Part shown: positions 16,974 to 24,656 of the stretch, one piece after another
Numbering within the stretch: the first letter of the stretch is position 1
How the letters are laid out: every line of letters starts with the position of its first letter
NCBI GenBank assembly: GCA_026416715.1
Contig: JAOAEQ010000009.1
Coordinates: 1 to 49,260 of the forward strand
Origin: a bacterium
Lineage (GTDB): Bacteria > UBP4 > UBA4092 > JAOAEQ01
Direction of reading: 5' to 3'
DNA length: 49,260 nucleotides
Made by a program: the position numbers and the translations under genes
The notes under the pieces: model-generated
Database searches by the model: none
Told to the model about the DNA's origin: nothing
The model's input: the letters and a program-made list of their open reading frames with translations, nothing else

Positions 16974-18731
16974 ATGGCTATTGTTGATATCGCAAAAGAA
17001 CAACGCGCAAAAGATTTTGCGCAGATATATCAGTATGCAAAAGAAAAGGGGCATATTACCTACGATGAATTGAACGATATGCTCCCGGAAGATTTGAGTA
17101 CTGATGAAATCGACCTTATCGTAGCGGATTTAGCCGAAATGGATATTCCGGTTATTGATACTGAAGATTCATTACCGCCGGTCGAATCGATACCGAAACC
17201 AACAGAAAAAGATTTAATGAAAGAATATTTTCCGTTTGCGGATGCAATGAAAGGTGATGACCCGGTTCGGATGTATCTTCGGGAAATGGGGCGAACCCCG
17301 CTATTAGACCGAGATGAAGAAGTATATCTCGCGAAGAAAATTGAAAAAGGGCGAGAAAAGATTATTCGAGCGGTTGTGCGGTCAGGGATTATCGCAAAAG
17401 AATTACATAAACTGCAGGAACGAATTGAAAGTGGGTCTGCGGTGGTCAGTGAAGTGTTTCGTCTTCCAGTAGAAGAAAGTGTAATTGAAGATAAACGGCC
17501 GATTATCCGCCGGTTAAACCGATTGATTAAAGCGATGGAAAAAGAAGTCGCCTATGTTCAGCGGCTGACAGCGAAAATTAAACGGCGAAAACCGACTGCC
17601 GCAGAACAGAAAAAGTTTGATGCGAGTTATAAGAAAATAACAGAATATCTGTTGAATATGAACCTGAACTTCGATGAGATAGAACGGATTGCGGTGCGGA
17701 TTAAAAAACTCTATGCGCGAATTCAGGAAGCGGAAAAAGAGATTCGTGAGATTGAAGCATTGACCATGATGAAACCGGAACAGATAGAAGAAATCGCGCG
17801 CGGTAAAATTAAAAATAAAGCACAATTGAAACAAATTGAAGAAGAGACCGGATTAAACATCGAACATTTTGCGGAGTTCAATCGCGTGATTAAAAATTCG
17901 CTGATGAAAATCAAACGCGTTGAAGAAGAAGCGGAAAATACCCGTGATGAACTTACCTGGATGACACGATTGATTGAAGATGGCGAACGAGAAGCGCATA
18001 TTGCAAAAATGAAAGTGGTTGAGGCAAACTTACGGTTAGTGGTTAGCATCGCCAAGAAATATACGAACCGTGGTCTCCATTTTCTTGATTTGATTCAAGA
18101 GGGAAATATTGGGTTGATGCGGGCGGTAGATAAATTTGAATATAAACGCGGATATAAATTTAGTACCTATGCTACCTGGTGGATTCGGCAGGCGGTAACT
18201 CGTGCGATTGCTGACCAAGCGCGAACAATTCGTATTCCGGTGCATATGATTGAAACGATTAATAAGATGAATCGGGTAACCCGTGCGTTAGTGCAAGAGT
18301 TGGGTCGGGAACCGACCCCGGATGAAATAGCGAAAGCGTTAGGATTAACCGTAGATAAAATTCGCAAAGTATATAAAATTGCCCAACAGCCGATTTCATT
18401 AGAGACTCCGATTGGCGAAAATGGCGAATCCCATTTTGGTGATTTTATAGAAGATGAATTGGTTAGTTCTCCTGTGGAATCGGCAATGAACAGACTCAAG
18501 CTAGAGCTGATTGAAAAGATATTAAGTACGCTATCGGAACGAGAACAGAAAGTGATTCGGTTGCGGTTCGGTATTGGGGATGGGTATCCGCGGACATTGG
18601 AAGAAGTCGGTGCGATATTTGGTGTCACCCGAGAACGAGTACGTCAGATTGAAACTAAAGCACTTCGGAAATTGCGGCATCCGAGTCGGAGTAAATGGCT
18701 GCGTGAGCTTATTGAAGGGCAAGCATCGTAG
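16974..18731 (+). CDS. rpoD: Primary RNA polymerase sigma factor (sigma-70)
   Basis: The principal promoter-recognition subunit. Region 1.1-like N-terminus (residues 1-65), region 1.2 ([16 protein letters not shown]), then a charged non-conserved stretch rich in Lys/Glu (about 115-330) that likely forms coiled helices. Region 2 follows ([55 protein letters not shown]), then region 3 ([28 protein letters not shown]) and region 4 ([31 protein letters not shown]). At 585 residues it is a full-length group 1 sigma. Conserved regions 2.4 and 4.2 fit TTGACA/TATAAT promoters, which are indeed present at 26954 and 42153. Confidence 0.97.
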   Translation: MAIVDIAKEQRAKDFAQIYQYAKEKGHITYDELNDMLPEDLSTDEIDLIVADLAEMDIPVIDTEDSLPPVESIPKPTEKDLMKEYFPFADAMKGDDPVRMYLREMGRTPLLDRDEEVYLAKKIEKGREKIIRAVVRSGIIAKELHKLQERIESGSAVVSEVFRLPVEESVIEDKRPIIRRLNRLIKAMEKEVAYVQRLTAKIKRRKPTAAEQKKFDASYKKITEYLLNMNLNFDEIERIAVRIKKLYARIQEAEKEIREIEALTMMKPEQIEEIARGKIKNKAQLKQIEEETGLNIEHFAEFNRVIKNSLMKIKRVEEEAENTRDELTWMTRLIEDGEREAHIAKMKVVEANLRLVVSIAKKYTNRGLHFLDLIQEGNIGLMRAVDKFEYKRGYKFSTYATWWIRQAVTRAIADQARTIRIPVHMIETINKMNRVTRALVQELGREPTPDEIAKALGLTVDKIRKVYKIAQQPISLETPIGENGESHFGDFIEDELVSSPVESAMNRLKLELIEKILSTLSEREQKVIRLRFGIGDGYPRTLEEVGAIFGVTRERVRQIETKALRKLRHPSRSKWLRELIEGQAS

Positions 18732-18777
18732 GTGACGGTTTTACACGTTACATTTACTATTTAAATAGGGTTAGTTA

Positions 18778-18853
18778 GGGCCCATAGCTCAGTTGGTAGA
18801 GCTCCCGGCTCATAACCGGGTGGTCCCTGGTTCGATCCCGGGTGGGCCCACCA
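18778..18853 (+). tRNA. tRNA with CAT anticodon (elongator Met, or Ile2)
   Basis: Complete 76-base cloverleaf with encoded CCA. Acceptor stem GGGCCCA/TGGGCCC, D arm with AGCTCAGTTGGTAGAGCT, anticodon stem CCCGG/CCGGG around CTCATAA (anticodon CAT), T arm with GGTTCGATCC, discriminator A. Position 1 is paired with 72, and the anticodon stem lacks the three G-C pairs of initiators, so it is not fMet. Elongator Met and lysidine-modified Ile cannot be told apart by eye. It lies 46 bases after rpoD. Confidence 0.93.
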
Positions 18854-18970
18854 TATTTATCCTACTTCAACTACCAGTTAAAATTATGCCTAACTTCATC
18901 AGGGTAAAGCTAAACGTTTAACGCATTAAACGGGGTTAAAAATTTGCAATAGTAGAATAGGTTTTGAATT

Positions 18971-20089
18971 TTGCAAATGCCAATCCTTCTACATCAGCTG
19001 ATAGACGTCTTTGAAAAAATATATCCTCCATATCTCGCTGAACCGAATGATAGAATTGGGCTACAAATAGGAGACCCAAACCAACCGGTTCGTCGGGTTC
19101 TCCTAACATTGGATATTACTCCTGCTGTTGTTCAAGAAGCGGTTAAGGATAAGAGTAACCTTATCATCTCCCATCATCCACTGATATATCAACCGATTTC
19201 AACTATAGTTACCAATTCACCGATTACTTTGATGATAACCCAACTGATTAAAAATAATATTGCAGTGTATATTGCCCATACTCATATCGATTTTGCTCCT
19301 GAGGGAACTACAAAACATCTGGCGACGCTTCTTGGCTTGCAAGAACAACGACAGCTTATTCCGTTCGATAAACCGAAGCTTAAGAAGCTGGTAGTTTTCA
19401 TACCGACAACGCATCTTGAAAAGGTAGCCCAAGCGATGTTCGATGCTGGTGCTGGCATTATCGGGAATTATTCCGAATGTTCGTTTCGAACGGAAGGAAC
19501 CGGAACGTTTCGACCAGGAGTTCAAGCGAATCCATTTTTAGGAAAAGTGGGAGAACGAGAATATGCCGCAGAAGTTCGGCTCGAAACGATTGTACCCGAA
19601 GTATTATTATCTCAGGTTATTTCTGCAATGGTTCGAGCGCATCCGTATGAAGAAGTAGCATATGATATTTATCCGCTCGATAATCCGCATCCGCAAGCAG
19701 TTGTATGTATATCAGGAAAGTTAGCCAGCCCCATTAGGTTGATGGAGTTTGCTCATGAGGTTAAATCGCACCTTAAATTAGACTCAATTCGTATTGTTGG
19801 TAACCTACAGAAAAGAGTTCAATCTATAGCGGTTATTGCTGGCAGCGGAATGAACTATTTTGATACTATCAAGAAGCATCCCGGAATAGACGTTTTCATT
19901 ACTGGGGATATTAAATATCATCAAGCGCGAGAAGCTGAATCGTTGAATATAGCGCTCCTGGATATTGGGCATTATCCAGCAGAAATGCTCTACCTTCCGA
20001 TTTTGAGAAAGAAACTTGCAACCGCGTTATCAAAAGATATAGAATTAATTATTACCAGCAAATGTAGCAATCCGTTTATAATCGCTTAG
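18971..20089 (+). CDS. Nif3-like dinuclear metal center protein
   Basis: A 372-residue protein of the Nif3/YbgI/YqfO (GTP cyclohydrolase 1 type 2-like) family. Metal-binding signature: LIISHHPLIYQP near residue 65 and HTHIDFAPEG near 100; the C-terminal half adds GDIKYHQAREA and LDIGHYPAE. Between these halves is the extra domain typical of the long YqfO form (LVVFIPTTHLEKVAQAMFDAGAG, then YSECSFRTEGTGTFRPG), CutA/PII-like in fold. The family forms toroidal hexamers and its physiological role is not settled. ATG 18971 and ATG 18977 are both possible and no ribosome site is clear. It ends 8 bases before the heptosyltransferase gene, so they are likely one transcript. Confidence 0.9.
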   Translation: MQMPILLHQLIDVFEKIYPPYLAEPNDRIGLQIGDPNQPVRRVLLTLDITPAVVQEAVKDKSNLIISHHPLIYQPISTIVTNSPITLMITQLIKNNIAVYIAHTHIDFAPEGTTKHLATLLGLQEQRQLIPFDKPKLKKLVVFIPTTHLEKVAQAMFDAGAGIIGNYSECSFRTEGTGTFRPGVQANPFLGKVGEREYAAEVRLETIVPEVLLSQVISAMVRAHPYEEVAYDIYPLDNPHPQAVVCISGKLASPIRLMEFAHEVKSHLKLDSIRIVGNLQKRVQSIAVIAGSGMNYFDTIKKHPGIDVFITGDIKYHQAREAESLNIALLDIGHYPAEMLYLPILRKKLATALSKDIELIITSKCSNPFIIA

Positions 20090-20097
20090 GATAGTTC

Positions 20098-21120
20098 ATG
20101 CAGAAGATACTTATTCGCGGAACGAATTGGGTCGGTGACTCGATATTAACCACTCCGGCAATCCATGCGTTACGTCAACTCTATCCGCAGGCAAAATTAT
20201 CACTACTAACGAAATCCTATTTATATGATTTATGGAAAAATAATCCGGATATAAACGAAATTCTGGTTCATCCGGATACGCTCACGATTAGCACGGTCTA
20301 TACACTCCTTAGCCAACTGCGCCAAAAAAAATTCGAAGGGGCGATTCTTTTTCCAAATTCATTTTCAGCGGCGCTTACTGTTTTCTTATCCCGAATACCG
20401 ATTCGGATCGGATATGCAACGGAATATCGGTCATTCTTGTTGACGAAAAGAGTTCCGCTGACGGATATTATTTTGCATACTCATCAAGTACAGTATTATC
20501 TCAATTTAATCCGTCAACTTGGAGAAATTACTAGCCCATTGGAATTGGTTCTGAAGTTAGGAAAAGAAGAACAGGTTTATGCAGATAGTCTTTTCACTGA
20601 AGTGCATAGTCCTGCTGGAGGTGTGATTATCGGGATAAACGCTGGTGCAACATACGGTTCAGCAAAACGCTGGTTACCCGCGCGATATGCGGAACTTGGG
20701 AAACGATTAATCATCGATTATTCTGCAACGTTAGTTCTGTTTGGAAGCCAGCAAGAAGTAGAATATGTTTCCCAAATAGCGAATACCATCGATATACCGA
20801 AATCGGTAGTTAATCTTGCGGGGAAAAATAATCTCGCCCAATTATCCGCCTGTATCGCAAAATGTAACCTGTTTATAACGAATGATACCGGTCCGATGCA
20901 TATTGCTGCGGCATTAAAAGTTCCGACCGTAGCGATTTTCGGGTCGACCGACCCGGTAACCACCGGTCCGTTCGGTGAATTTCCGTATCGTATCGTTCGT
21001 AAACCAGTAAACTGCGCTCCTTGTTTACTCCGAGAATGCCCAACGGACCACCGATGTATGACCGCAATAACCGTAGATGATGTGCTAGTTGCAGTGAAGG
21101 AACTCTTAGTTAACCGATAA
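20098..21120 (+). CDS. waaF: ADP-heptose:LPS heptosyltransferase II-like (GT9)
   Basis: Glycosyltransferase family 9. The N-terminus ILIRGTNWVGDSILTTPAI and the C-terminal FITNDTGPMHIAAALKVPTVAIFG followed by STDPVTTGPFG are the hallmark of WaaF/RfaF, which adds the second heptose to the LPS inner core at the cytoplasmic face of the inner membrane. VIIGINAGATYGSAKRWL marks the nucleotide-sugar domain. The length of 340 residues is normal. The Cys-rich end (NCAPCLLRECPTDHRCM) is also common in this family. It is the best evidence in the window for a diderm, LPS-bearing envelope. The exact acceptor sugar is inferred from family only. Confidence 0.87.
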   Translation: MQKILIRGTNWVGDSILTTPAIHALRQLYPQAKLSLLTKSYLYDLWKNNPDINEILVHPDTLTISTVYTLLSQLRQKKFEGAILFPNSFSAALTVFLSRIPIRIGYATEYRSFLLTKRVPLTDIILHTHQVQYYLNLIRQLGEITSPLELVLKLGKEEQVYADSLFTEVHSPAGGVIIGINAGATYGSAKRWLPARYAELGKRLIIDYSATLVLFGSQQEVEYVSQIANTIDIPKSVVNLAGKNNLAQLSACIAKCNLFITNDTGPMHIAAALKVPTVAIFGSTDPVTTGPFGEFPYRIVRKPVNCAPCLLRECPTDHRCMTAITVDDVLVAVKELLVNR

Positions 21121-21261
21121 TTCTACGAATCGGGAATGAACCATGTGCGTCTAATTTACGTTAGATACATTAACCCAATTTTTGCAGTAGTGCTAACTGG
21201 TTTAACCAATGGAAAATTTCTATAGTAAATTCAGGATTAAAATATCATAAGGGGTAAATCT

Positions 21262-21441
21262 ATGCCGTTGATTTTAAAAATCATTCTCGGAATTGCTGTT
21301 GGTGGCGGGATCGGGTTCCTGCTCAGTTTAGTTTCGCGTTATGCTGGCGGTAGTGGGTGAGCGATAACCTGCAATCCGTTTATCAGCACAACGTTCGGTG
21401 CGATTATGGGATTGCTCATCGTTCTCGGTGGGAACGGGTAA
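21262..21441 (+). CDS. Candidate selenoprotein: small membrane protein with in-frame TGA
   Basis: From ATG 21262 (ribosome site AAGGGG about 8 bases upstream) the frame encodes 32 residues with a Gly-rich membrane span (ILGIAVGGGIGFLLSLV), meets TGA at 21358-21360, then continues for 26 residues (AITCNPFISTTFG, then AIMGLLIVLGGNG) to TAA at 21439-21441. The second half is a membrane span with the same character as the first, so both halves clearly belong to one gene. From memory, related two-span small proteins (DUF6132-like) carry GxCPITxNP at this point, with Cys where this gene has TGA. If TGA is read as selenocysteine (U33), it would pair with Cys37 as UxxxC. TGA serves as a normal stop elsewhere in the window (21926, 22969), so general recoding is unlikely. 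An OsmC gene follows 67 bases on. A point mutation or sequencing error remains possible. Confidence 0.6.
21361..21387 (+). promoter_or_regulatory. Possible bacterial SECIS stem-loop after the TGA
   Basis: Immediately after TGA 21358-21360, GC-GATAA (21361-21367) pairs with TTATC-A-GC (21380-21387), one bulged A, around a 12-base loop that contains two G. Bacterial SECIS hairpins sit directly downstream of the UGA within the coding region. Position fits; the sequence is not a strong consensus match, as these elements vary between phyla. Confidence 0.35.
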
Positions 21442-21508
21442 GAAAGTACCAAGTATAAAGGTTCAAGTACAAAAAGGAAAATTATCCTTGGTTAAAAGGA
21501 GGAATGTT

Positions 21509-21928
21509 ATGCCAGAAGCGAAAATTGTTTGGAAAGGGAATATGAAGTTTGAAGCGTTAACTGGGTCAGGATATTCGATTTTGATGGACGCTAGAAAAGA
21601 GGTTGGTGGAGATGGGTCAGCGCCGACGCCGTTCGAATTAATTCCTGCATCGTTCGGTGGATGTACCGGAATGGATGTAGTTTCAATTCTCAAGAAATCA
21701 AGACAGGAAGTGACTCGGTTCGAGATGCAGGTTACAGTTCACCAAGCGCCAGAACATCCGAAACGCGCGACGGCAATCGAAATTGAATATTATCTATACG
21801 GGAAAAATCTGGATGAAAATAAGGTTAAACACGCGATTGAATTATCGCATGAAAAATATTGTCCGGTTGGTGCGACGCTCAAATTTGCGGCTCCGATTAC
21901 CTATAAATACCAGATTATCAATGAATGA
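21509..21928 (+). CDS. OsmC/Ohr family protein
   Basis: Start at ATG 21509 behind a strong ribosome site AAAGGAGG; the open frame continues upstream but only into DNA used by the preceding gene. The protein is 139 residues. It shows the OsmC features GSAPTPFELIPASFGGCTGMDV with Cys52, and SHEKYCPVGATL with Cys118, the paired redox Cys of thiol-dependent peroxidases in this family. It is cytoplasmic and probably detoxifies hydroperoxides. The subgroup is closer to general OsmC-like than to Ohr. It probably shares a transcript with the TGA-containing gene upstream. Confidence 0.87.
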   Translation: MPEAKIVWKGNMKFEALTGSGYSILMDARKEVGGDGSAPTPFELIPASFGGCTGMDVVSILKKSRQEVTRFEMQVTVHQAPEHPKRATAIEIEYYLYGKNLDENKVKHAIELSHEKYCPVGATLKFAAPITYKYQIINE

Positions 21929-21971
21929 ACGGAAGGACGAAAGAACGTAATAACTAATAACTAAAACCCTA

Positions 21972-22064
21972 TGCCACTAAGTTACTAAAATCACTAAGAT
22001 TCATTGAAAAATTTGAATGAATGAGATATGGTGATTCTTTGAAGTTTTGGTGCCTTTGTGGTAT
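21972..22064. repeat. Dispersed imperfect palindromic repeat, copy 2
   Basis: Left side GCCACTAAGTTACTAAAATC, right side TTTTGGTGCCTTTGTGGTAT. Same layout as the cleaner copy at 31007-31108. It lies between the OsmC gene and the second ECF sigma gene. Confidence 0.5.
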
Positions 22065-22119
22065 AAATCGCTTGCCCTATGACTTAAATTCGGATATGAT
22101 ACCTAGATAAAAAATAATA

Positions 22120-22725
22120 ATGATTAGGTCTATGGTATCATCATTGTCCGAACTTGAAGAAAAAGAGCTCATAACGCGGAGTAAATCCGGTGATGTAGAT
22201 GCGTTTACTGAACTGGTTAACCGGAACGAACAAAAGATATACACGCTGGCATATTATCTCTTGAATAACCGGGAGGATGCAGAAGATATTTTGCAGGAAA
22301 CTTTCTTACGGGCATATAATAATCTCAGTTCGTTCCGTGAAGAAGCAAGTTTTAGCACTTGGCTCCATCGGATAACTACGAACCTGGTTATCTCCCGGTT
22401 TCGGAAAAAGAAACTGAAAACGGAATCGCTAGATGAACCGATTGTTATTGACCATGAGGAAATGAAACAGCGGGAGATAGTTGACTGGAGCGATATTCCA
22501 GACAAGACATTGCTAAAAAAAGAACTGAATCAGGTTATCGACTCTGCAATCACTGCGTTACCGCTGGTATATCGAACGGTGATAACGTTGCGCGATATTG
22601 AAGGATTATCGAACGAAGAAGTTAGCAAAATTCTCGGAATATCAATTGCTGCGGTTAAATCGAGGTTACATCGTGCGCGACTGTTCGTCCGGGAGAAACT
22701 GGATGCCTATTTAAAATCAGTATAA
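22120..22725 (+). CDS. ECF-type sigma factor (RpoE-like)
   Basis: A 201-residue group 4 sigma. Region 2: FTELVNRNEQKIYTLAYYLL, NREDAEDILQETFLRAY, FSTWLHRITTNLVISRFRKK. Region 4: TALPLVYRTVITLRDIEG followed by LSNEEVSKILGISIAAVKSR and LHRARLFVREKL, the DNA-binding helix-turn-helix. The acidic linker of about 35 residues is typical. ATG 22120 or ATG 22132 may be used. Followed 9 bases later by its likely zinc-finger regulator. It is different in sequence from the sigma at 4360-4944. No clear ECF promoter was noticed directly upstream, which is largely occupied by the repeat at 21972-22064. Confidence 0.92.
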   Translation: MIRSMVSSLSELEEKELITRSKSGDVDAFTELVNRNEQKIYTLAYYLLNNREDAEDILQETFLRAYNNLSSFREEASFSTWLHRITTNLVISRFRKKKLKTESLDEPIVIDHEEMKQREIVDWSDIPDKTLLKKELNQVIDSAITALPLVYRTVITLRDIEGLSNEEVSKILGISIAAVKSRLHRARLFVREKLDAYLKSV

Positions 22726-22734
22726 TCATCGACT

Positions 22735-22971
22735 ATGCTTTGTAAAACTATTTTCAATAAATTATCAGAATATATTGACCGTGAACTCGATTCGAGCATC
22801 TGTGATAAAATAGATAAACATATCGCTGAATGTAAACCTTGCCAAGCGTTTATTAATACATTCCGGAAAACGGTTAATCTCCTTCGGGCGCGACAGACAG
22901 ACCAAATCCCACCGGATACCCATGCCCGATTACATCAGCAATTAAATAAATATCTCTATAAGAAAGGATGA
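22735..22971 (+). CDS. Soluble zinc-finger anti-sigma factor
   Basis: A 78-residue protein with the anti-sigma zinc-binding motif His29-x3-Cys33-x2-Cys36 (HIAECKPC) and the usual preceding helix (LSEYIDRELDSSICDKIDKH). It has no membrane span, so it is a cytoplasmic ZAS protein, of the kind that often responds to redox through its zinc cluster (an extra Cys3 and Cys23 are present). It follows the ECF sigma gene by 9 bases, so they form a pair. The stop is TGA, showing that TGA works as a terminator here. Confidence 0.85.
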   Translation: MLCKTIFNKLSEYIDRELDSSICDKIDKHIAECKPCQAFINTFRKTVNLLRARQTDQIPPDTHARLHQQLNKYLYKKG

Positions 22972-22982
22972 TGATATTTTCT

Positions 22983-23029
22983 CTACCGCGCTTTAGCGAC
23001 GGGTAAGACCCGCAACTAAAGCCGGATAG
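22983..23029. other. Long imperfect hairpin before the beta-lactamase-like gene
   Basis: GCTTTAG (22990-22996) pairs with CTAAAGC (23016-23022) and CGGGT (23000-23004) with ACCCG (23008-23012). A CGA/CAA internal loop separates them, a one-base bulge follows, and the outer ends CTACCG/CGGATAG pair imperfectly. It ends 13 bases before the next ATG, which has no ribosome site of its own, so the hairpin could affect its translation. Confidence 0.5.
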
Positions 23030-23042
23030 AATATTAAATGAA

Positions 23043-24224
23043 ATGAAATTGTATATGGTTCTTTCTACTTCACTTTTCTTCTTATCTATCCCTATGATAG
23101 GATTGACTCAACCCGTTACTCAACCTCGGCTCCCTATTGTTAAACCGGAAACGGTTGGGATGATTTCTTCCCGATTAAAAAATCTTGATACCGTTATCGA
23201 ACAGGCGATTGCAGAAAAAAATACCGCCGGTGCGGTTATTCTGGTTGGTCATCGGGGAAAAATCGTTTATCGGAAAGCGTATGGATACCGGATGCTGGTA
23301 CCGAAAAAAGTTCCAATGACCATTGATACGATGTTCGATTTAGCGTCGGTTACGAAACCGACCGCCGCGGGAACTTCAATCATGCTCTTGGTTGAAGAAG
23401 GAAAACTACGAATGTATGATCGGGTCAGTATGTTCGTACCAGAATTTGGTCAAAAAGGGAAAGAAAAAGTTACTATTCTCCATTTAATCACCCATTGTTC
23501 CGGACTCCCAGCATGGGATAAATATTTTCTTAAAGATGGAATAGATAAACAAGGGGTTATTCTAGATATCTGCTCGAAATCCACAGCGTATGAACCGGGG
23601 ACGAAGTTCGTATATAGCGACCTTGGATATATCATGCTCGGAGAAATCGTTGAACGAGTTAGTGGGATGCCATTAGACCAGTTTGCAAAAAAGCGGATTT
23701 TTGAACCGTTAGGGATGAACGATACGATGTATAATCCGCCGGATGCGCTTAAACCGCGCTGTGCGGCGACTGAAGTCCAAAATGGGGTACCACTTCAGGG
23801 TAGGGTTCATGATGGCAACGCCTATGTTATGGGCGGGGTATCCGGTCATGCAGGGTTATTCTCGACGGTAGATGATTTAGCGGTATACTGCCAGATGCTG
23901 TTAAACGGCGGAAGTTTTGGAAAAGTCCGTATCCTCGGTCCGTTAACGGTTAAAGCGATAACTTCGAATCAATCGCCGGTACCGGATGTCCAGCGTGGAT
24001 ATGGCTGGGATATCGGTTCCAGTTATTCAACCTTGCGCGGAGATATTTTCCCCAAAGGGTCACTCGGTCATACCGGCTGGACGGGTACCTCGATTTGGAT
24101 TGATTTGAACTCGAAAACGTTTGTTATACTTCTCTGCAACCGGAACCATCCGACTGAAGATGGCGATGTTACCCGACTCCGCACTCTGGTCAGTAATATC
24201 GTTGCCGGGTCAATTGTTGAATAA
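23043..24224 (+). CDS. Serine beta-lactamase-like hydrolase (class C / esterase group)
   Basis: A 393-residue exported protein with a signal peptide (residues about 1-22). Penicillin-binding fold: SxxK as Ser102-Val-Thr-Lys105, YxN-type motif as Tyr191-Ser-Asp, and KTG-type motif as His343-Thr-Gly. The SxxK/YSD/HTG set places it with the beta-lactamase-related serine hydrolases (Pfam Beta-lactamase), which include esterases, D-aminopeptidases and cell-wall enzymes. True class C beta-lactamase activity is not implied. Located after the ECF sigma/anti-sigma pair. A strong terminator follows at 24376-24409. Confidence 0.85.
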   Translation: MKLYMVLSTSLFFLSIPMIGLTQPVTQPRLPIVKPETVGMISSRLKNLDTVIEQAIAEKNTAGAVILVGHRGKIVYRKAYGYRMLVPKKVPMTIDTMFDLASVTKPTAAGTSIMLLVEEGKLRMYDRVSMFVPEFGQKGKEKVTILHLITHCSGLPAWDKYFLKDGIDKQGVILDICSKSTAYEPGTKFVYSDLGYIMLGEIVERVSGMPLDQFAKKRIFEPLGMNDTMYNPPDALKPRCAATEVQNGVPLQGRVHDGNAYVMGGVSGHAGLFSTVDDLAVYCQMLLNGGSFGKVRILGPLTVKAITSNQSPVPDVQRGYGWDIGSSYSTLRGDIFPKGSLGHTGWTGTSIWIDLNSKTFVILLCNRNHPTEDGDVTRLRTLVSNIVAGSIVE

Positions 24225-24375
24225 GCTGGAGCACTAACATTAGTCAGTAATGATTTCTGAAAGGAGGTAAGATGGAGAATCTGGAATCTACGGAATAAAA
24301 AAAGTAGAAATAAAGAGGAGAAAAGCGGGTTACGAACCGGGCACTCTGCTTTTCTATTGATATGATCAAGATTAG

Positions 24376-24409
24376 AAAGCAAAGTCCGAACTTCGGACTT
24401 TGCTTTTTT
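24376..24409 (+). terminator. Intrinsic terminator after the beta-lactamase-like gene
   Basis: AAAGCAAAGTCCGAA (24376-24390) and TTCGGACTTTGCTTT (24392-24406) form a perfect 15-base inverted repeat with one central base, followed by T residues to 24409. It is 150 bases after the gene's stop codon. Confidence 0.85.
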
Positions 24410-24420
24410 GTTTCAGAAAA

Positions 24421-24445
24421 TCAGATTCACCGCCGGTGAATCTGA
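24421..24445. repeat. Perfect 11-bp palindrome with GCC loop
   Basis: TCAGATTCACC (24421-24431), loop GCC, GGTGAATCTGA (24435-24445). There is no T-tract on the plus strand. On the minus strand it is followed by TTTT, so it could act as a weak terminator there. Confidence 0.5.
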
Positions 24446-24656
24446 TTAACTCTAATCAAATCAGGATAATCGTTCAGCGGATTGTTTGATATAATATCAG
24501 ATAAGAACACTCCGAATTCGGAATAATAATGGTTATGGTTAAGGTTAGGATATAGAAGTATCGTCTTAAAAGGTTAGGGGTAGGATAGAACCGATAAATT
24601 TAACCTTTTCTAACAATACAGGCGTAATAACCCTAACTGAATTTCTTTATAACAAA

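Larger units (their letters stand above)
24225..24656. other. Intergenic region with terminator and hairpins
   Basis: No recognised gene in 432 bases. It holds a 9-codon frame (24272-24298, ribosome site AAAGGAGG), a hairpin with outer stem AGAAAAGC/GCTTTTCT (24319-24355), the intrinsic terminator at 24376-24409 and a palindrome at 24421-24445. The last 200 bases before the nuclease gene are unremarkable and AT-rich. Confidence 0.5.

Noticed and set aside
18778-18853. Reading the tRNA as initiator tRNA-fMet
   Set aside because: Positions 1 and 72 are paired and the anticodon stem lacks the three consecutive G-C pairs of initiators.
21358-21360. Genome-wide reassignment of TGA (to Trp or Gly)
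   Set aside because: TGA ends the OsmC gene (21926-21928) and the anti-sigma gene (22969-22971), and no other gene here has an internal TGA.
23043-24224. Calling the hydrolase a resistance beta-lactamase
   Set aside because: SxxK/YSD/HTG motifs are shared with esterases and peptidases; no evidence for beta-lactam hydrolysis.
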